Part shown: in pieces, positions 9,798 to 17,568 of the stretch
How positions within the stretch are numbered: position 1 is the stretch's first letter
Layout of the letters: each line of letters starts with the position of its first letter
Assembly: GCF_009729555.1 (NCBI RefSeq)
Contig: NZ_WODC01000003.1
Coordinates: 124,001 to 188,000, forward strand
DNA: 64,000 bases
Direction: 5' to 3'
From: Pseudodesulfovibrio alkaliphilus
GTDB taxonomy: Bacteria > Desulfobacterota > Desulfovibrionia > Desulfovibrionales > Desulfovibrionaceae
Made by a program: the position numbers and the translations under genes
Notes under the pieces: generated by a model
The model's input: the letters and a program-made list of their open reading frames with translations, nothing else
Databases searched by the model: none
What the model was told of the DNA's origin: nothing

Positions 9798-9848
9798 CCG
9801 GCTCCGCACGCACCGCCAAATTCAACCGCAACCACCGGAGAAGATACC

Positions 9849-10172
9849 ATGACAGCAAGAACCACCCCCCTGGCGCTCCTCGTTTTGACCCCGCTATTCG
9901 TCCTGGCCCTTTGCTGGCAGGCCCACGCCCACACCCTCTACTTCACCCTGCACGACGCGGGTGACGGCATGGTGGAGCTTGAAGGGCTCTTTTCCAACGG
10001 AGCACTGGCCTCAAGGACCACGGTTAAGATCTACGACAAGGCGGACGGCAGCCTGCTCTGGCAGGGAAGAACCGACGACTTCGGCACCTGCACCTTCGAG
10101 AGGCCCGAGGTGCCCTACGAGGTGGAGGTGGACGCCGGACCGGGACACAAGGCCCGGGGAGCCGGCATCTGA
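9849..10172 (+). CDS. Small exported protein of the iron operon, unknown function
   Basis: 107 residues: a signal peptide (about 1-28, ending AHA-HTLYF) and a single beta-rich domain of about 80 residues (DGMVELEGLFSNGALASRT, then KIYDKADGSLLWQGRTDD). This resembles the first part of DUF4198 / carboxypeptidase-regulatory-like proteins found next to metal transport genes, but it is short and I cannot assign it firmly. GGAGAAGATACC precedes the ATG. It is the last gene of the receptor operon, and a hairpin terminator follows. Confidence 0.7.
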   Translation: MTARTTPLALLVLTPLFVLALCWQAHAHTLYFTLHDAGDGMVELEGLFSNGALASRTTVKIYDKADGSLLWQGRTDDFGTCTFERPEVPYEVEVDAGPGHKARGAGI

Positions 10173-10235
10173 CCGGCTGCCCCGACCGCGTTTCGCAGGC
10201 AAGGAAAACCGCTCCACCTGAAGGGCGAACAGCCC

Positions 10236-10274
10236 GGGCGTCCGTCCGATTCGCCTCTTGTCGGAGGGACGCCC
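10236..10274 (+). terminator. Hairpin terminator after the receptor operon
   Basis: The arms at 10236-10249 and 10261-10274 pair over 14 bases with one mismatch around an 11-base loop, and are followed by ACAATTTCTTC. The position, after the last receptor-operon gene and before the next Fur-box-like site, supports a terminator. Confidence 0.6.
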
Positions 10275-10325
10275 ACAATTTCTTCATTATCTCCAAAACA
10301 ACACTGGACAAAGACGCCCTAAGGC

Positions 10326-10344
10326 GATAATGAAAATCAAAATC
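10326..10344 (+). promoter_or_regulatory. Fur-box-like operator in front of the TonB2-type operon
   Basis: GATAATGAAAATCAAAATC matches the classical Fur consensus at 16 of 19 positions. It lies 115 bases before the DUF3450 start, in an AT-rich stretch that stands out from its surroundings. It implies iron repression of the whole DUF3450-ttpC-exbB-exbD-tonB-TPR operon. Binding itself is inferred. Confidence 0.75.
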
Positions 10345-10458
10345 TTCATGGGCGCCACGCCCTGAAGCCCGACGGCCCAGCCCTGTCGCCGCTGCCGGTT
10401 TTCGTCATGCGGAAGGGGATTTGTGTCGTTATCGAGCGTTCGCACAAGGAGTGTCTGA

Positions 10459-11214
10459 ATGACCAAAAAGTTCCCGGCCTTTCTGGCCGTATTGTTGATC
10501 CTGTCAGCGCAGGTCACGGCCGCGGCCACGGCGGTGGACGTGCACGGAAACGTCGTGGCCGCGGTATCTGCCGAGACCTCGGCCCAGCGCAGCTTCCGCG
10601 AGTGGGAAGACAGCAAGGAAATCCTGGCCGCCGAGATCAGGGACATGAAGGCCCTGGAGGCGTGGCTTGATTTCCAGAACGAGAAGTATGCCCGGTATGT
10701 GCGTCGGCAGCACGATGTCATTGCCGAACTGGAGCGGCGCAAGGAGGAGGCAAAACGCATCCGCATGGAGCTTGAGCCCTTCCTGGAGACCGTGGTCGAG
10801 AGCCTCGAACACTTTGTGGACACGGACCTTCCCTTCCTGCAGGAGGAGCGCCGGGACCGGATCGCGTTCCTGCGGGAATCCCTGGACGACTACCGGCTGG
10901 AACTGAGCGAAAAGCTCCGCCGCGTCTTCGAGGCCCTGCTGGTGGAAGCGGAATACGGCCGCACCGTGAGCACCTCGACCCAGGAGCTAAACATTGACGG
11001 CCAGCCCACCCTGGTTACCGTCTTCCGCCTGGGCCGAACGGCTCTCTTCTACCAGACGGGCGACGGGCAGCGCTCCGGCGCATGGGACAGAGCGTCCCAG
11101 GCGTGGACTCCCCTTGACGCCCAGTACGCGAAAACCCTGAGCCGGGCCAGGGACATGGCCGAACGCAAGCGGGCGGTCGAATTGCTCGTCCTGCCCGTGG
11201 GAGGTGCCCGATGA
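10459..11214 (+). CDS. DUF3450 periplasmic coiled-coil protein of the TonB2 system
   Basis: 251 residues: a signal peptide (about 1-23), a long helical and coiled-coil stretch (about 40-170, rich in Glu/Arg/Lys) and a C-terminal domain (about 165-245) with ELNIDGQPTLVTVFRLGRTA and LFYQTGDGQRSGAWD. This is the DUF3450 pattern, typically the first gene of TonB2-type operons. Its exact role is unknown; it probably works in the periplasm with TtpC. AAGGAG sits correctly before the ATG. The stop overlaps the start of the next gene (ATGA). Confidence 0.87.
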   Translation: MTKKFPAFLAVLLILSAQVTAAATAVDVHGNVVAAVSAETSAQRSFREWEDSKEILAAEIRDMKALEAWLDFQNEKYARYVRRQHDVIAELERRKEEAKRIRMELEPFLETVVESLEHFVDTDLPFLQEERRDRIAFLRESLDDYRLELSEKLRRVFEALLVEAEYGRTVSTSTQELNIDGQPTLVTVFRLGRTALFYQTGDGQRSGAWDRASQAWTPLDAQYAKTLSRARDMAERKRAVELLVLPVGGAR

Positions 11215-12629
11215 ACCGCCTGATTCTCGCCCTGACACTCATGGCATCCCTGGCGACAGCCGCCCATGGACAGGACTGGAGCCGTGCGGCCAGGGCCGCC
11301 ACCGAGGTCGCCCAGGCCACACGGGAAAACGCCCGCGAGACACTGGACATCATTGCACGGGAGCGCCAGGAGCTGACCGGCGAACGGGCCGCCCTGCAAC
11401 GGGGCATCGACACCAGGCAGCGGGAGTTCGACGCCCTCAAGGCCGAATACGAGACCCTCCTTGCCCGAGAGGCCGCCCTGGAAGAGGAGCTTGCCGCCCA
11501 GGCCCACGAAATCAGAACCATTGACGGGGCCATCCGCACCTCTGCCAAGCAGGCGCGGGACGCCTTTCACGAGAGCCTGACCACGCCAGAGCAACCCGAG
11601 CGTGCGCCCATGCTTGACGACATTCTCCAGCCCGACAGGTTCGCCGGGCTCCAGGGCATCCGCAACCTGCTGACCCTGTACCTCGACGAGATGCAGTCGT
11701 CCGGCGAGATCGTGCGCCGCACCGGCACCTTCATCGGCACCGACGGCCTTGAGCAGTCCGGGGAAATGGTCAGGATAGGCACCTTCACCCAGGCATACCG
11801 CCTGAGCGACGGCTCTCTCGGCTTTCTGCGGCCCGCCGGAGGCGACCTCGTGGCTGCCCAGGGCACCCCGGGCTGGTCCCTCTCAAGGGAGATGAACGCC
11901 TTTTTCGACGGCAAGGCCGATACCTTTCCCCTCGACATCTCCAACGGAGCGGCACTGGCCCGCCTCAAGCAGCAGCAGCGCGGCATCGGCGAATGGCTCG
12001 CCAGCGGCGGCCTGCTGGTCTGGCCCATCATCCTGGTGGGCGTGGTGGCCCTCGGGCTGGTGGCCGAGCGCTTCTATTTCCTCAGCCGGGTCAGGGGCAA
12101 CTCGGACCGCAACATGAAGACCATCCTTGGCCTGGTGAATGCGGGCGAATGGAAGCAGTGCCGCGATTTCTGCCGCGAGCGCTCGCAATTCCCCACTTGC
12201 CGCATCATCGACCACACGCTCAAATACATGGGCAACACCAAGGAAGTCGTGGAGAACGCCTACCAGGAGGGACTGCTCAAGGAACTGCCGGCCCTGGAGC
12301 GCTTTCTGCCCACCCTCAACGTGCTGGCCGCAGTGGCTCCGCTGCTTGGTCTGCTCGGCACGGTCACCGGCATGATCAACACCTTCCAGATCATCACCGT
12401 GCACGGCACTGGCGACCCGCGCATGATGTCCGGCGGCATCTCCGAGGCCCTGGTCACCACCCAGCTCGGGCTGGCCGTGGCCGTGCCCATCATCATCCTG
12501 CACCATATCCTTGAACGCCGCGTGGACGCCATCGTCGGCGACATGGAGGAAAAGGGCACCGGCCTGGCCGTGGCCCTCATGAAGAAGGGACAGATCATAA
12601 AGCCGGAGGAACTCAATGCCGCAGCATGA
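11211..12629 (+). CDS. ttpC: TtpC-like ExbB/TolQ family protein with periplasmic extension
   Basis: 472 residues. A signal peptide (about 1-20) leads into a coiled coil (about 25-110) and a periplasmic domain, then a MotA/TolQ/ExbB proton-channel domain with helices near 263-285, 365-392 and 415-440 (FLPTLNVLAAVAPLLGLLGT, SEALVTTQLGLAVAVPIIIL). This is the TtpC architecture described for Vibrio TonB2 systems, where the third protein is needed besides ExbB2 and ExbD2. It overlaps the genes on both sides, which suggests translational coupling within a single operon. Confidence 0.88.
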   Translation: MNRLILALTLMASLATAAHGQDWSRAARAATEVAQATRENARETLDIIARERQELTGERAALQRGIDTRQREFDALKAEYETLLAREAALEEELAAQAHEIRTIDGAIRTSAKQARDAFHESLTTPEQPERAPMLDDILQPDRFAGLQGIRNLLTLYLDEMQSSGEIVRRTGTFIGTDGLEQSGEMVRIGTFTQAYRLSDGSLGFLRPAGGDLVAAQGTPGWSLSREMNAFFDGKADTFPLDISNGAALARLKQQQRGIGEWLASGGLLVWPIILVGVVALGLVAERFYFLSRVRGNSDRNMKTILGLVNAGEWKQCRDFCRERSQFPTCRIIDHTLKYMGNTKEVVENAYQEGLLKELPALERFLPTLNVLAAVAPLLGLLGTVTGMINTFQIITVHGTGDPRMMSGGISEALVTTQLGLAVAVPIIILHHILERRVDAIVGDMEEKGTGLAVALMKKGQIIKPEELNAAA

Positions 12630-13215
12630 CCTGATGGAACTGGCAATCAACCACTTTCAGGTAGGCGGGTCCACCATGGTCCCCCTGACCATCCTCTCGC
12701 TGCTCATGTGGACCCTGGCCATCGCCAAGCTCATCCGCTTCCTGCGCGAGCGGCTGCGCGAGGCCACCCCCGAGCAGTGCCTGGAGGCCTTTGCCAACGG
12801 CGACGGAAGCAGACTGGCCCGATGGCAGTGGGATATCCTCTGCCAATTCATGCGCGAGCGCTGCGACGACCCGGACCTCAACCGCAAGATGCTCGCCGCC
12901 CTGCGCGCCAAACAGGCGGACATGGCCCGACGGCACATCGGCACCATCATCCTGGTGGCCGTCATTGCCCCCCTGCTGGGCCTGCTCGGCACGGTGTCGG
13001 GAATGATCACCACCTTTGAAGCCATCGCCCAGTTCGGCACGGGCAACGCCCGCGCCCTGGCCTCCGGCATCTCGGCGGCGCTGATCACCACCCAGAGCGG
13101 ACTTGTGGTGGCCGTGCCCGGACTGGTGCTGGGCTGCCTGCTCATGCGACGCGCCCAGAAGCTCGGAGACCGCATGGAACTCTTCTGCATCCGCCTGCTG
13201 GCCCGCACGGAGTAG
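12616..13215 (+). CDS. exbB: ExbB-type proton channel subunit
   Basis: 199 residues with three membrane helices (about 15-36, 108-132 and 160-182). It carries the family core IGTIILVAVIAPLLGLLGTV and ISAALITTQSGLVVAVPGLV. With ExbD it forms the proton-driven motor that energises TonB. GGAGG eight bases before the ATG fixes the start inside the end of ttpC (14-base overlap). Having both TtpC and a separate ExbB in one operon is the mark of the TonB2-type arrangement. Confidence 0.92.
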   Translation: MPQHDLMELAINHFQVGGSTMVPLTILSLLMWTLAIAKLIRFLRERLREATPEQCLEAFANGDGSRLARWQWDILCQFMRERCDDPDLNRKMLAALRAKQADMARRHIGTIILVAVIAPLLGLLGTVSGMITTFEAIAQFGTGNARALASGISAALITTQSGLVVAVPGLVLGCLLMRRAQKLGDRMELFCIRLLARTE

Positions 13216-13219
13216 CCCC

Positions 13220-13630
13220 ATGAGAAGCATCCGGTACACCCGAGGCAGGCGCTCGCGCCGAAGCGACATCAACATGACCCCGCTCATTGATATCGTCTTC
13301 ATTCTGCTCATCTTCTTCGTGGTCACTACCAGCTTCGTGCGCGAAGCGGGCGTTGAGGTCCAGCGCCCCTCGGCCCAGTCGGCCGAGACCATGGAAAAGG
13401 CCAACGTCATCCTCGGCCTGACCGCCGAAGGCAGGATATTCGTCGAAGGGCGCCCCCTGGACATCCGCTCGGTGCGCGCCTACATGGAGCGCTTCCTGGC
13501 CGAGACCCCCGACGGATCAGTGGTCATCGTGGCAGACAGGGACAGCTCCACCGGAGCGGCGGTCCAGGTGCTGGACCAGTGCCGACTGGCAGGGGTGCGC
13601 AACATCAGCATCGCGGCGAGGCGGCAGTAA
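13220..13630 (+). CDS. exbD: ExbD-type proton channel subunit
   Basis: 136 residues from the ATG at 13220. A basic N-terminus leads into the single membrane helix with the conserved proton-carrying Asp in INMTPLIDIVFILLIFF (about residues 18-34). The periplasmic domain follows, with the usual AEGRIFVEGR and VVIVADRDSSTGAAVQVLD motifs. It works with ExbB and TonB in the inner membrane. Its stop overlaps the tonB start (TAATG). An open frame upstream of 13220 lies within exbB and is not used. Confidence 0.93.
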   Translation: MRSIRYTRGRRSRRSDINMTPLIDIVFILLIFFVVTTSFVREAGVEVQRPSAQSAETMEKANVILGLTAEGRIFVEGRPLDIRSVRAYMERFLAETPDGSVVIVADRDSSTGAAVQVLDQCRLAGVRNISIAARRQ

Positions 13631-14289
13631 TGCTCCGCAGGACTGGCGACTCGCGTGAATTCGCCGCCGCCTGCATGGCTGCGGTCATGATCGCCGGGCT
13701 GGCCTATGTGGGCGTGCTGTTGCTCAACGACGGCCGCCAGCCCGCCACCCACTCCGAAATCACCGGAGCCATCCGTCTCGCCGTTCCCCGCGCCGACACT
13801 CCGCCGGAGCCGCCCAAGCCCAAGAAGCTCGAAGAGACGAAGCCCCCGGAGAAACTGCCAAAGACGGTATCCCAGAGATCAAAAACCCAGGCCAACAAAC
13901 CCCAGATGTCCGTCTCTCTGCCGAGCTTCAGCGCGGACCTGCATCCCGGACTGGGCGGTGGCATCGCCATTCCCGACATGGACCTGGGCGGCGTCGGCTT
14001 CTCCATGGACGAGGTGGACGAGGTGCCCCATCCCCTGCGCAGCGTTCCGCCCGAGTATCCGTACACGGCGCAGCGCAGCCGCATCGAGGGCGAGGTGGTG
14101 GTGCGTATGCTGGTCACCAGCCAGGGCGAGCCCACCAACGTGACCATCCACTCGACCAATCCTCCGGGCGTCTTTGACAAAGCCGCCCTGGCCGCCGCCA
14201 AACGCTGGAAGTTCCAGCCCGGACGCTACCAGGGCCGCGCCGTGGACACCTGGGTCCTGCTCCCCTTCACCTTCGAGTTGACCCGATGA
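13630..14289 (+). CDS. tonB: TonB energy transducer
   Basis: 219 residues from the ATG that overlaps the exbD stop. One N-terminal membrane anchor (about 12-33) is followed by a short Pro/Lys/Glu region (PPEPPKPKKLEETKPPEKLP) and a C-terminal TonB domain (about 140-219: PPEYPYTAQRSRIEGEVVVR, then AALAAAKRWKFQPGRYQGRA). It passes the energy from ExbB-ExbD to outer membrane receptors, most obviously the one encoded 6 kb upstream. The proline region is short, as is usual for TonB2-type proteins; a separate TPR protein follows. Confidence 0.93.
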   Translation: MLRRTGDSREFAAACMAAVMIAGLAYVGVLLLNDGRQPATHSEITGAIRLAVPRADTPPEPPKPKKLEETKPPEKLPKTVSQRSKTQANKPQMSVSLPSFSADLHPGLGGGIAIPDMDLGGVGFSMDEVDEVPHPLRSVPPEYPYTAQRSRIEGEVVVRMLVTSQGEPTNVTIHSTNPPGVFDKAALAAAKRWKFQPGRYQGRAVDTWVLLPFTFELTR

Positions 14290-15491
14290 ATTCGCCACGC
14301 TCTCTCTCCCTTGTTCCCGCCCTGCTACTGAGCCTCTTTGCCATCGCGCTGTTCAGCGGGCCTGCCCGTGCCGCCATCCCGCCCCAGGCCCGTCAGGCGC
14401 TGCACGCGGCCCATCGGCTCATGGATGAAAAACAATTCACCGAAGCCGTGAAGCTGCTCAGGGAATACATGGACACCGCCCAGGGCAATGTGGACGCCGA
14501 GGTGTACCTCGTGCTCGGCGGCGCACTGCACCAGAGCGGCAAGAAAACCGAAGCCCTGGCGGCTTTCAAAACCGGCCACACCGCGCACCCGGACAATCAG
14601 TACCTGTGCCTGAACACCGGAGTGGTCCTGTATGAACTTGAACGACATGCCGAGGCGGGAGGGTTCTTCGAAAAGGCCCATTCCCTGCAGGAAAAACCAG
14701 CGCCGGACCTGCTCTTCCAGGCAGGAAGCGCCTACTACCTCGGCGAGGACTTCCAGGCAGCGGCCAGAGTGCTCACCTCCCTTCTCAACCAGGAGGCCAA
14801 GCCACGCAAACAATGGGTCCAGTTGACCATCCACGCCCTGATAGAAGCAAAACGCCCGGCCCAGGCCGAGGCCATGGTGCTTCGCTTTCTCAACGACCAC
14901 CCCGACGAAGGCGAGTATTGGAAGGTGCTGGCACGGCTGCACCTGGACCGCGAAGAGTACGCCAAGGCGAGCGCAGCCCTGGAGATCGCCCACAGCCTCG
15001 CCGCACCCACGCGCCAGGAGGTGGAACGGCTGGCCAACCTCTATGCCTACCAGGGTGCCCCCCTGCTGGCCGCCGCGACCCTGACGCGCACCTACGGCCA
15101 GAACCCGACGCCCGAGGAGGCCATCAAGGTGGCGGCCCTGCTGGCCTCAGCGGGCAGGACCGCACAGGCCGTGACCCTCCTCGAGCACCACAGGAGCAAC
15201 CCGACCGCCGCCCTGGAGGCGGGCAAGGCCCTTTACCGCCACCGGAAATTCGAGGCGGCCGAGGCGGCGTTTCGCCGCATCCTGGAGAGCGCGGACAACC
15301 CGGAGGCGCGGTTCTTCATCGCCCTGTGCGCCTGGGAAAAACGCGAATGGGAACGGGCCAGCCGCGAGTTCCGCCGTCTGGCCGGGCTCGAAAGCCACCG
15401 ACGCCGCGCTGCGCCCTACCTTGTGGTACTGGAAGACATGCTCGCCGTACGCGCCGAAATCGACGGCATCGACGCGAAGCGGACCCGCTGA
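14286..15491 (+). CDS. TPR-repeat periplasmic protein of the TonB2 operon
   Basis: 401 residues: a signal peptide (about 1-29, ending ARA-A) followed by a run of TPR-like helical pairs through most of the chain (for example EAVKLLREYMDTAQGNVDAE, KTEALAAFKTGHTAHPDN and FEAAEAAFRRILESADNPEA). A TPR protein is a regular last member of TonB2-type operons and probably aids contact with receptors in the periplasm (inference from gene context). Its ATG overlaps the tonB stop (ATGA). It ends 16 bases from the stop of a gene on the other strand, with no clear terminator between. Confidence 0.85.
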   Translation: MNSPRSLSLVPALLLSLFAIALFSGPARAAIPPQARQALHAAHRLMDEKQFTEAVKLLREYMDTAQGNVDAEVYLVLGGALHQSGKKTEALAAFKTGHTAHPDNQYLCLNTGVVLYELERHAEAGGFFEKAHSLQEKPAPDLLFQAGSAYYLGEDFQAAARVLTSLLNQEAKPRKQWVQLTIHALIEAKRPAQAEAMVLRFLNDHPDEGEYWKVLARLHLDREEYAKASAALEIAHSLAAPTRQEVERLANLYAYQGAPLLAAATLTRTYGQNPTPEEAIKVAALLASAGRTAQAVTLLEHHRSNPTAALEAGKALYRHRKFEAAEAAFRRILESADNPEARFFIALCAWEKREWERASREFRRLAGLESHRRRAAPYLVVLEDMLAVRAEIDGIDAKRTR

Positions 15492-15507
15492 CCGGCCTCA
15501 AGCCCTC

Positions 15508-15900
15508 TCACACAGGCTCCCTGAGGCCGAGCAGACCCCGCTGGCCGATGTCCTTGATAAAGGCCGTGACGCCAAGCTCGGCCTCGCGGGCCTGCAGGCC
15601 GTAATGGGCGGCGAATTCCTCGGCAATGCGCCGCACCGACCGCTCGCCGTCGATACGCTCCCAGACAAAGCCGCCCATCTCGTCAAGCTCGAGCCGCTTG
15701 ATCATGGGCCGCCCGTCCCACAGGCCGACCCTGTCGGCCAACCGCCCGAACCACGGCTTGACAGCCAGGGGGTAGGACAGGCGCACCACGCCCTCGGCGG
15801 TTGTCTCGGCCCGAACCTCGGTGCTGCGCACCGGGACCATGTTCAGGGCCTGGGCGCGGGGAATGACCGGATGAGGTGCGCGTTTCTTAAACCAGCTCAT
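15508..15900 (-). CDS. PqqD-like carrier protein
   Basis: 130 residues from the ATG at 15900. The C-terminal 90 residues follow the PqqD / coenzyme PQQ synthesis D pattern: LDEMGGFVWERIDGERSVRR, then IAEEFAAHYGLQ and a final hydrophobic helix (VTAFIKDIGQRGLLGL). PqqD domains bind the precursor peptide for radical-SAM or other RiPP enzymes. No radical-SAM gene or short precursor gene is visible here, so the partner is elsewhere or the protein has another role. The start overlaps the upstream gene by 14 bases, which implies a shared transcript. Confidence 0.8.
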   Translation of the reverse strand: MSWFKKRAPHPVIPRAQALNMVPVRSTEVRAETTAEGVVRLSYPLAVKPWFGRLADRVGLWDGRPMIKRLELDEMGGFVWERIDGERSVRRIAEEFAAHYGLQAREAELGVTAFIKDIGQRGLLGLREPV

Positions 15901-16840
15901 AGGATTGGACCGCGGCCGCAAACGGCGCGTCAGGCATCGGCACCGCGCCCGTGGCGGTGACGGCCAGAATGTGATTGGTACCCGCCGGCAGCCAGACCCG
16001 GCCCCGGGCATGGTTCTCGCGACGCAGGAGCCTTCGCGCCACAGAGGTGGCGGCCACGCACGACCAGACAGCCTCCCCGTCCCGACCGATGGAGACCGCT
16101 CCCACGGGAGGCGGATCGGCCAGGGCCTCCGCTGCCCACCCGTCCAGCCCGCGCCCCTTGAGCAGGACGCTGGCCGGAGCGAAGCGCTCAAAGGTCAGCC
16201 GTGTTCCCGAGCCCCTTGGCGTCGGCCTGCCATTGCCGGAGTCCGGGCGACGCGGCCGCCAGTAACGCACACGGTAATGTCCGGGTCGGAAGGAAAAGCT
16301 GTCCAGACCAAAGGATGCCGGAACCCTGCCGCGCAGACCGAACATGCAAAAGGGCACGGTCCTCCGGCTGGCCGGATCGCTGCGTTCGGCCCAGGGCACG
16401 GTGTGGTCGCGGAAGGCGGCGAGGGCTGCTGCCGCCAGCCCCTCTGCCTCCCTGTCTTCCTCGCCGTGCATGAAGAACTGGACCAACGCGGCCAGTCCGG
16501 TGCCAGGGCCGTGCAGGGCCGCCCCCATGCCGCGATGCCCCCCGGCTTGCCAGACAAAGCTGCGCACCCGCAGACCGGAGCGCTCAAGCCCCTCCACGGC
16601 CTCGCGCCAGACCAGGGGCGGATCGTCGTCCGCCACAGCCCGCACGGCCGCGTCGCGATGCCCTTTTGCCAGCCGCCTGAGATGCTTTTCAAAGGAAAAC
16701 CCGCCAGCCACAGTTCGCCACTTAAGCTCGCACATGGGGCGCGATCCGCTGCCCAAGGTCAGCCCGTCCCGCTCAAGAACCAAGGGCTCCCATTCGTCCG
16801 GCACAGTCAGGCCCACGCCGTTCCAGTGGTATTCGGCCAT
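15887..16840 (-). CDS. Unknown protein coupled to the PqqD-like gene
   Basis: 317 residues without a signal peptide or membrane helix. The N-terminal half begins MAEYHWNGVGLTVPDEWEP, a wording typical of proteins that score cell-extract or coat components, but I cannot name a family. The chain is Arg- and Gly-rich with several Trp residues. Translation is tightly linked on both sides: it starts two bases after the gene at 16842-17441 ends and overlaps the PqqD-like gene by 14 bases. The three form an operon of unknown purpose. There is no sign of truncation. Confidence 0.72.
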   Translation of the reverse strand: MAEYHWNGVGLTVPDEWEPLVLERDGLTLGSGSRPMCELKWRTVAGGFSFEKHLRRLAKGHRDAAVRAVADDDPPLVWREAVEGLERSGLRVRSFVWQAGGHRGMGAALHGPGTGLAALVQFFMHGEEDREAEGLAAAALAAFRDHTVPWAERSDPASRRTVPFCMFGLRGRVPASFGLDSFSFRPGHYRVRYWRPRRPDSGNGRPTPRGSGTRLTFERFAPASVLLKGRGLDGWAAEALADPPPVGAVSIGRDGEAVWSCVAATSVARRLLRRENHARGRVWLPAGTNHILAVTATGAVPMPDAPFAAAVQSYELV

Positions 16841-16841
16841 G

Positions 16842-17441
16842 CTAACGGGGGATGAATTCGTCGAGACTGCGGATGGCCGTAGGCCCGCCCCGCTCCTGCT
16901 CCTGCCTGCCCGACGCGGCCATGAAACACTGATACTCGGCCTCCACGCCGGATTCCAGGGTCATCTTGATGGACACGCCCGGCCGCATCTCCTTATCGCG
17001 GCTCCACATGACCAGCACGGACATGGCTTCGCCACCCTGGGAAAAATCCCACTGCCAGGCGATGACGTTGCGGAAGGCATCGCCCTGGTAGCTGTCGGGT
17101 TTGCCGAAGCGGTCCGTGTACTCCTTGACCAGCTTGTTGAAGAACTTCTGACTGGTGTCGTGGAATTTCAGCTTGATGCGCAGCAGCTTGTCCTCGCCCA
17201 GGCAGTTGCCGTGGGTCAGGCTGCCGCCGCGTATCCCAGGTACGGCGTCGGGCGTCAGGCTTCTCTCGGTCAGAAAGGGAATGTCCGGGACAACCAGGGC
17301 CGGACCCTGGCAGTGGCCCTTGTATTGGACCATGTCCCGCCCCAGGGTGAACCCCGCCAGGGTGAGGGGCAGCTCCCCGGCCAGCCCCGGCGAGGAGACA
17401 AGCAGCAGAACCAGAACCGCCAGTGCAATCGGTTGCTTCAT
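16842..17441 (-). CDS. Exported protein, unknown function
   Basis: 199 residues with a clear signal peptide (about 1-21, ending LAG-E). The mature part opens with LPLTLAGFTLGRDMVQYKGH and has two cysteines (in KGHCQG and HGNCLG) that could form a disulfide, then RIKLKFHDTSQKFFNKLVKE. I recognise no named family. CAAGGGAGTTC precedes the ATG. It heads a three-gene operon with the unknown protein and the PqqD-like gene. Confidence 0.72.
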   Translation of the reverse strand: MKQPIALAVLVLLLVSSPGLAGELPLTLAGFTLGRDMVQYKGHCQGPALVVPDIPFLTERSLTPDAVPGIRGGSLTHGNCLGEDKLLRIKLKFHDTSQKFFNKLVKEYTDRFGKPDSYQGDAFRNVIAWQWDFSQGGEAMSVLVMWSRDKEMRPGVSIKMTLESGVEAEYQCFMAASGRQEQERGGPTAIRSLDEFIPR

Positions 17442-17568
17442 TGCCAGAACTCCCTTGCATGAAAAAGACTTGTCCGCCCCGTAGGCGGTATCTTATGGAT
17501 AAACGAGAAACCCTCGCTTGGCAAAGGGATAGAGCGCGAACAACGAATCAGGCAACCCCGGAGGAGCC

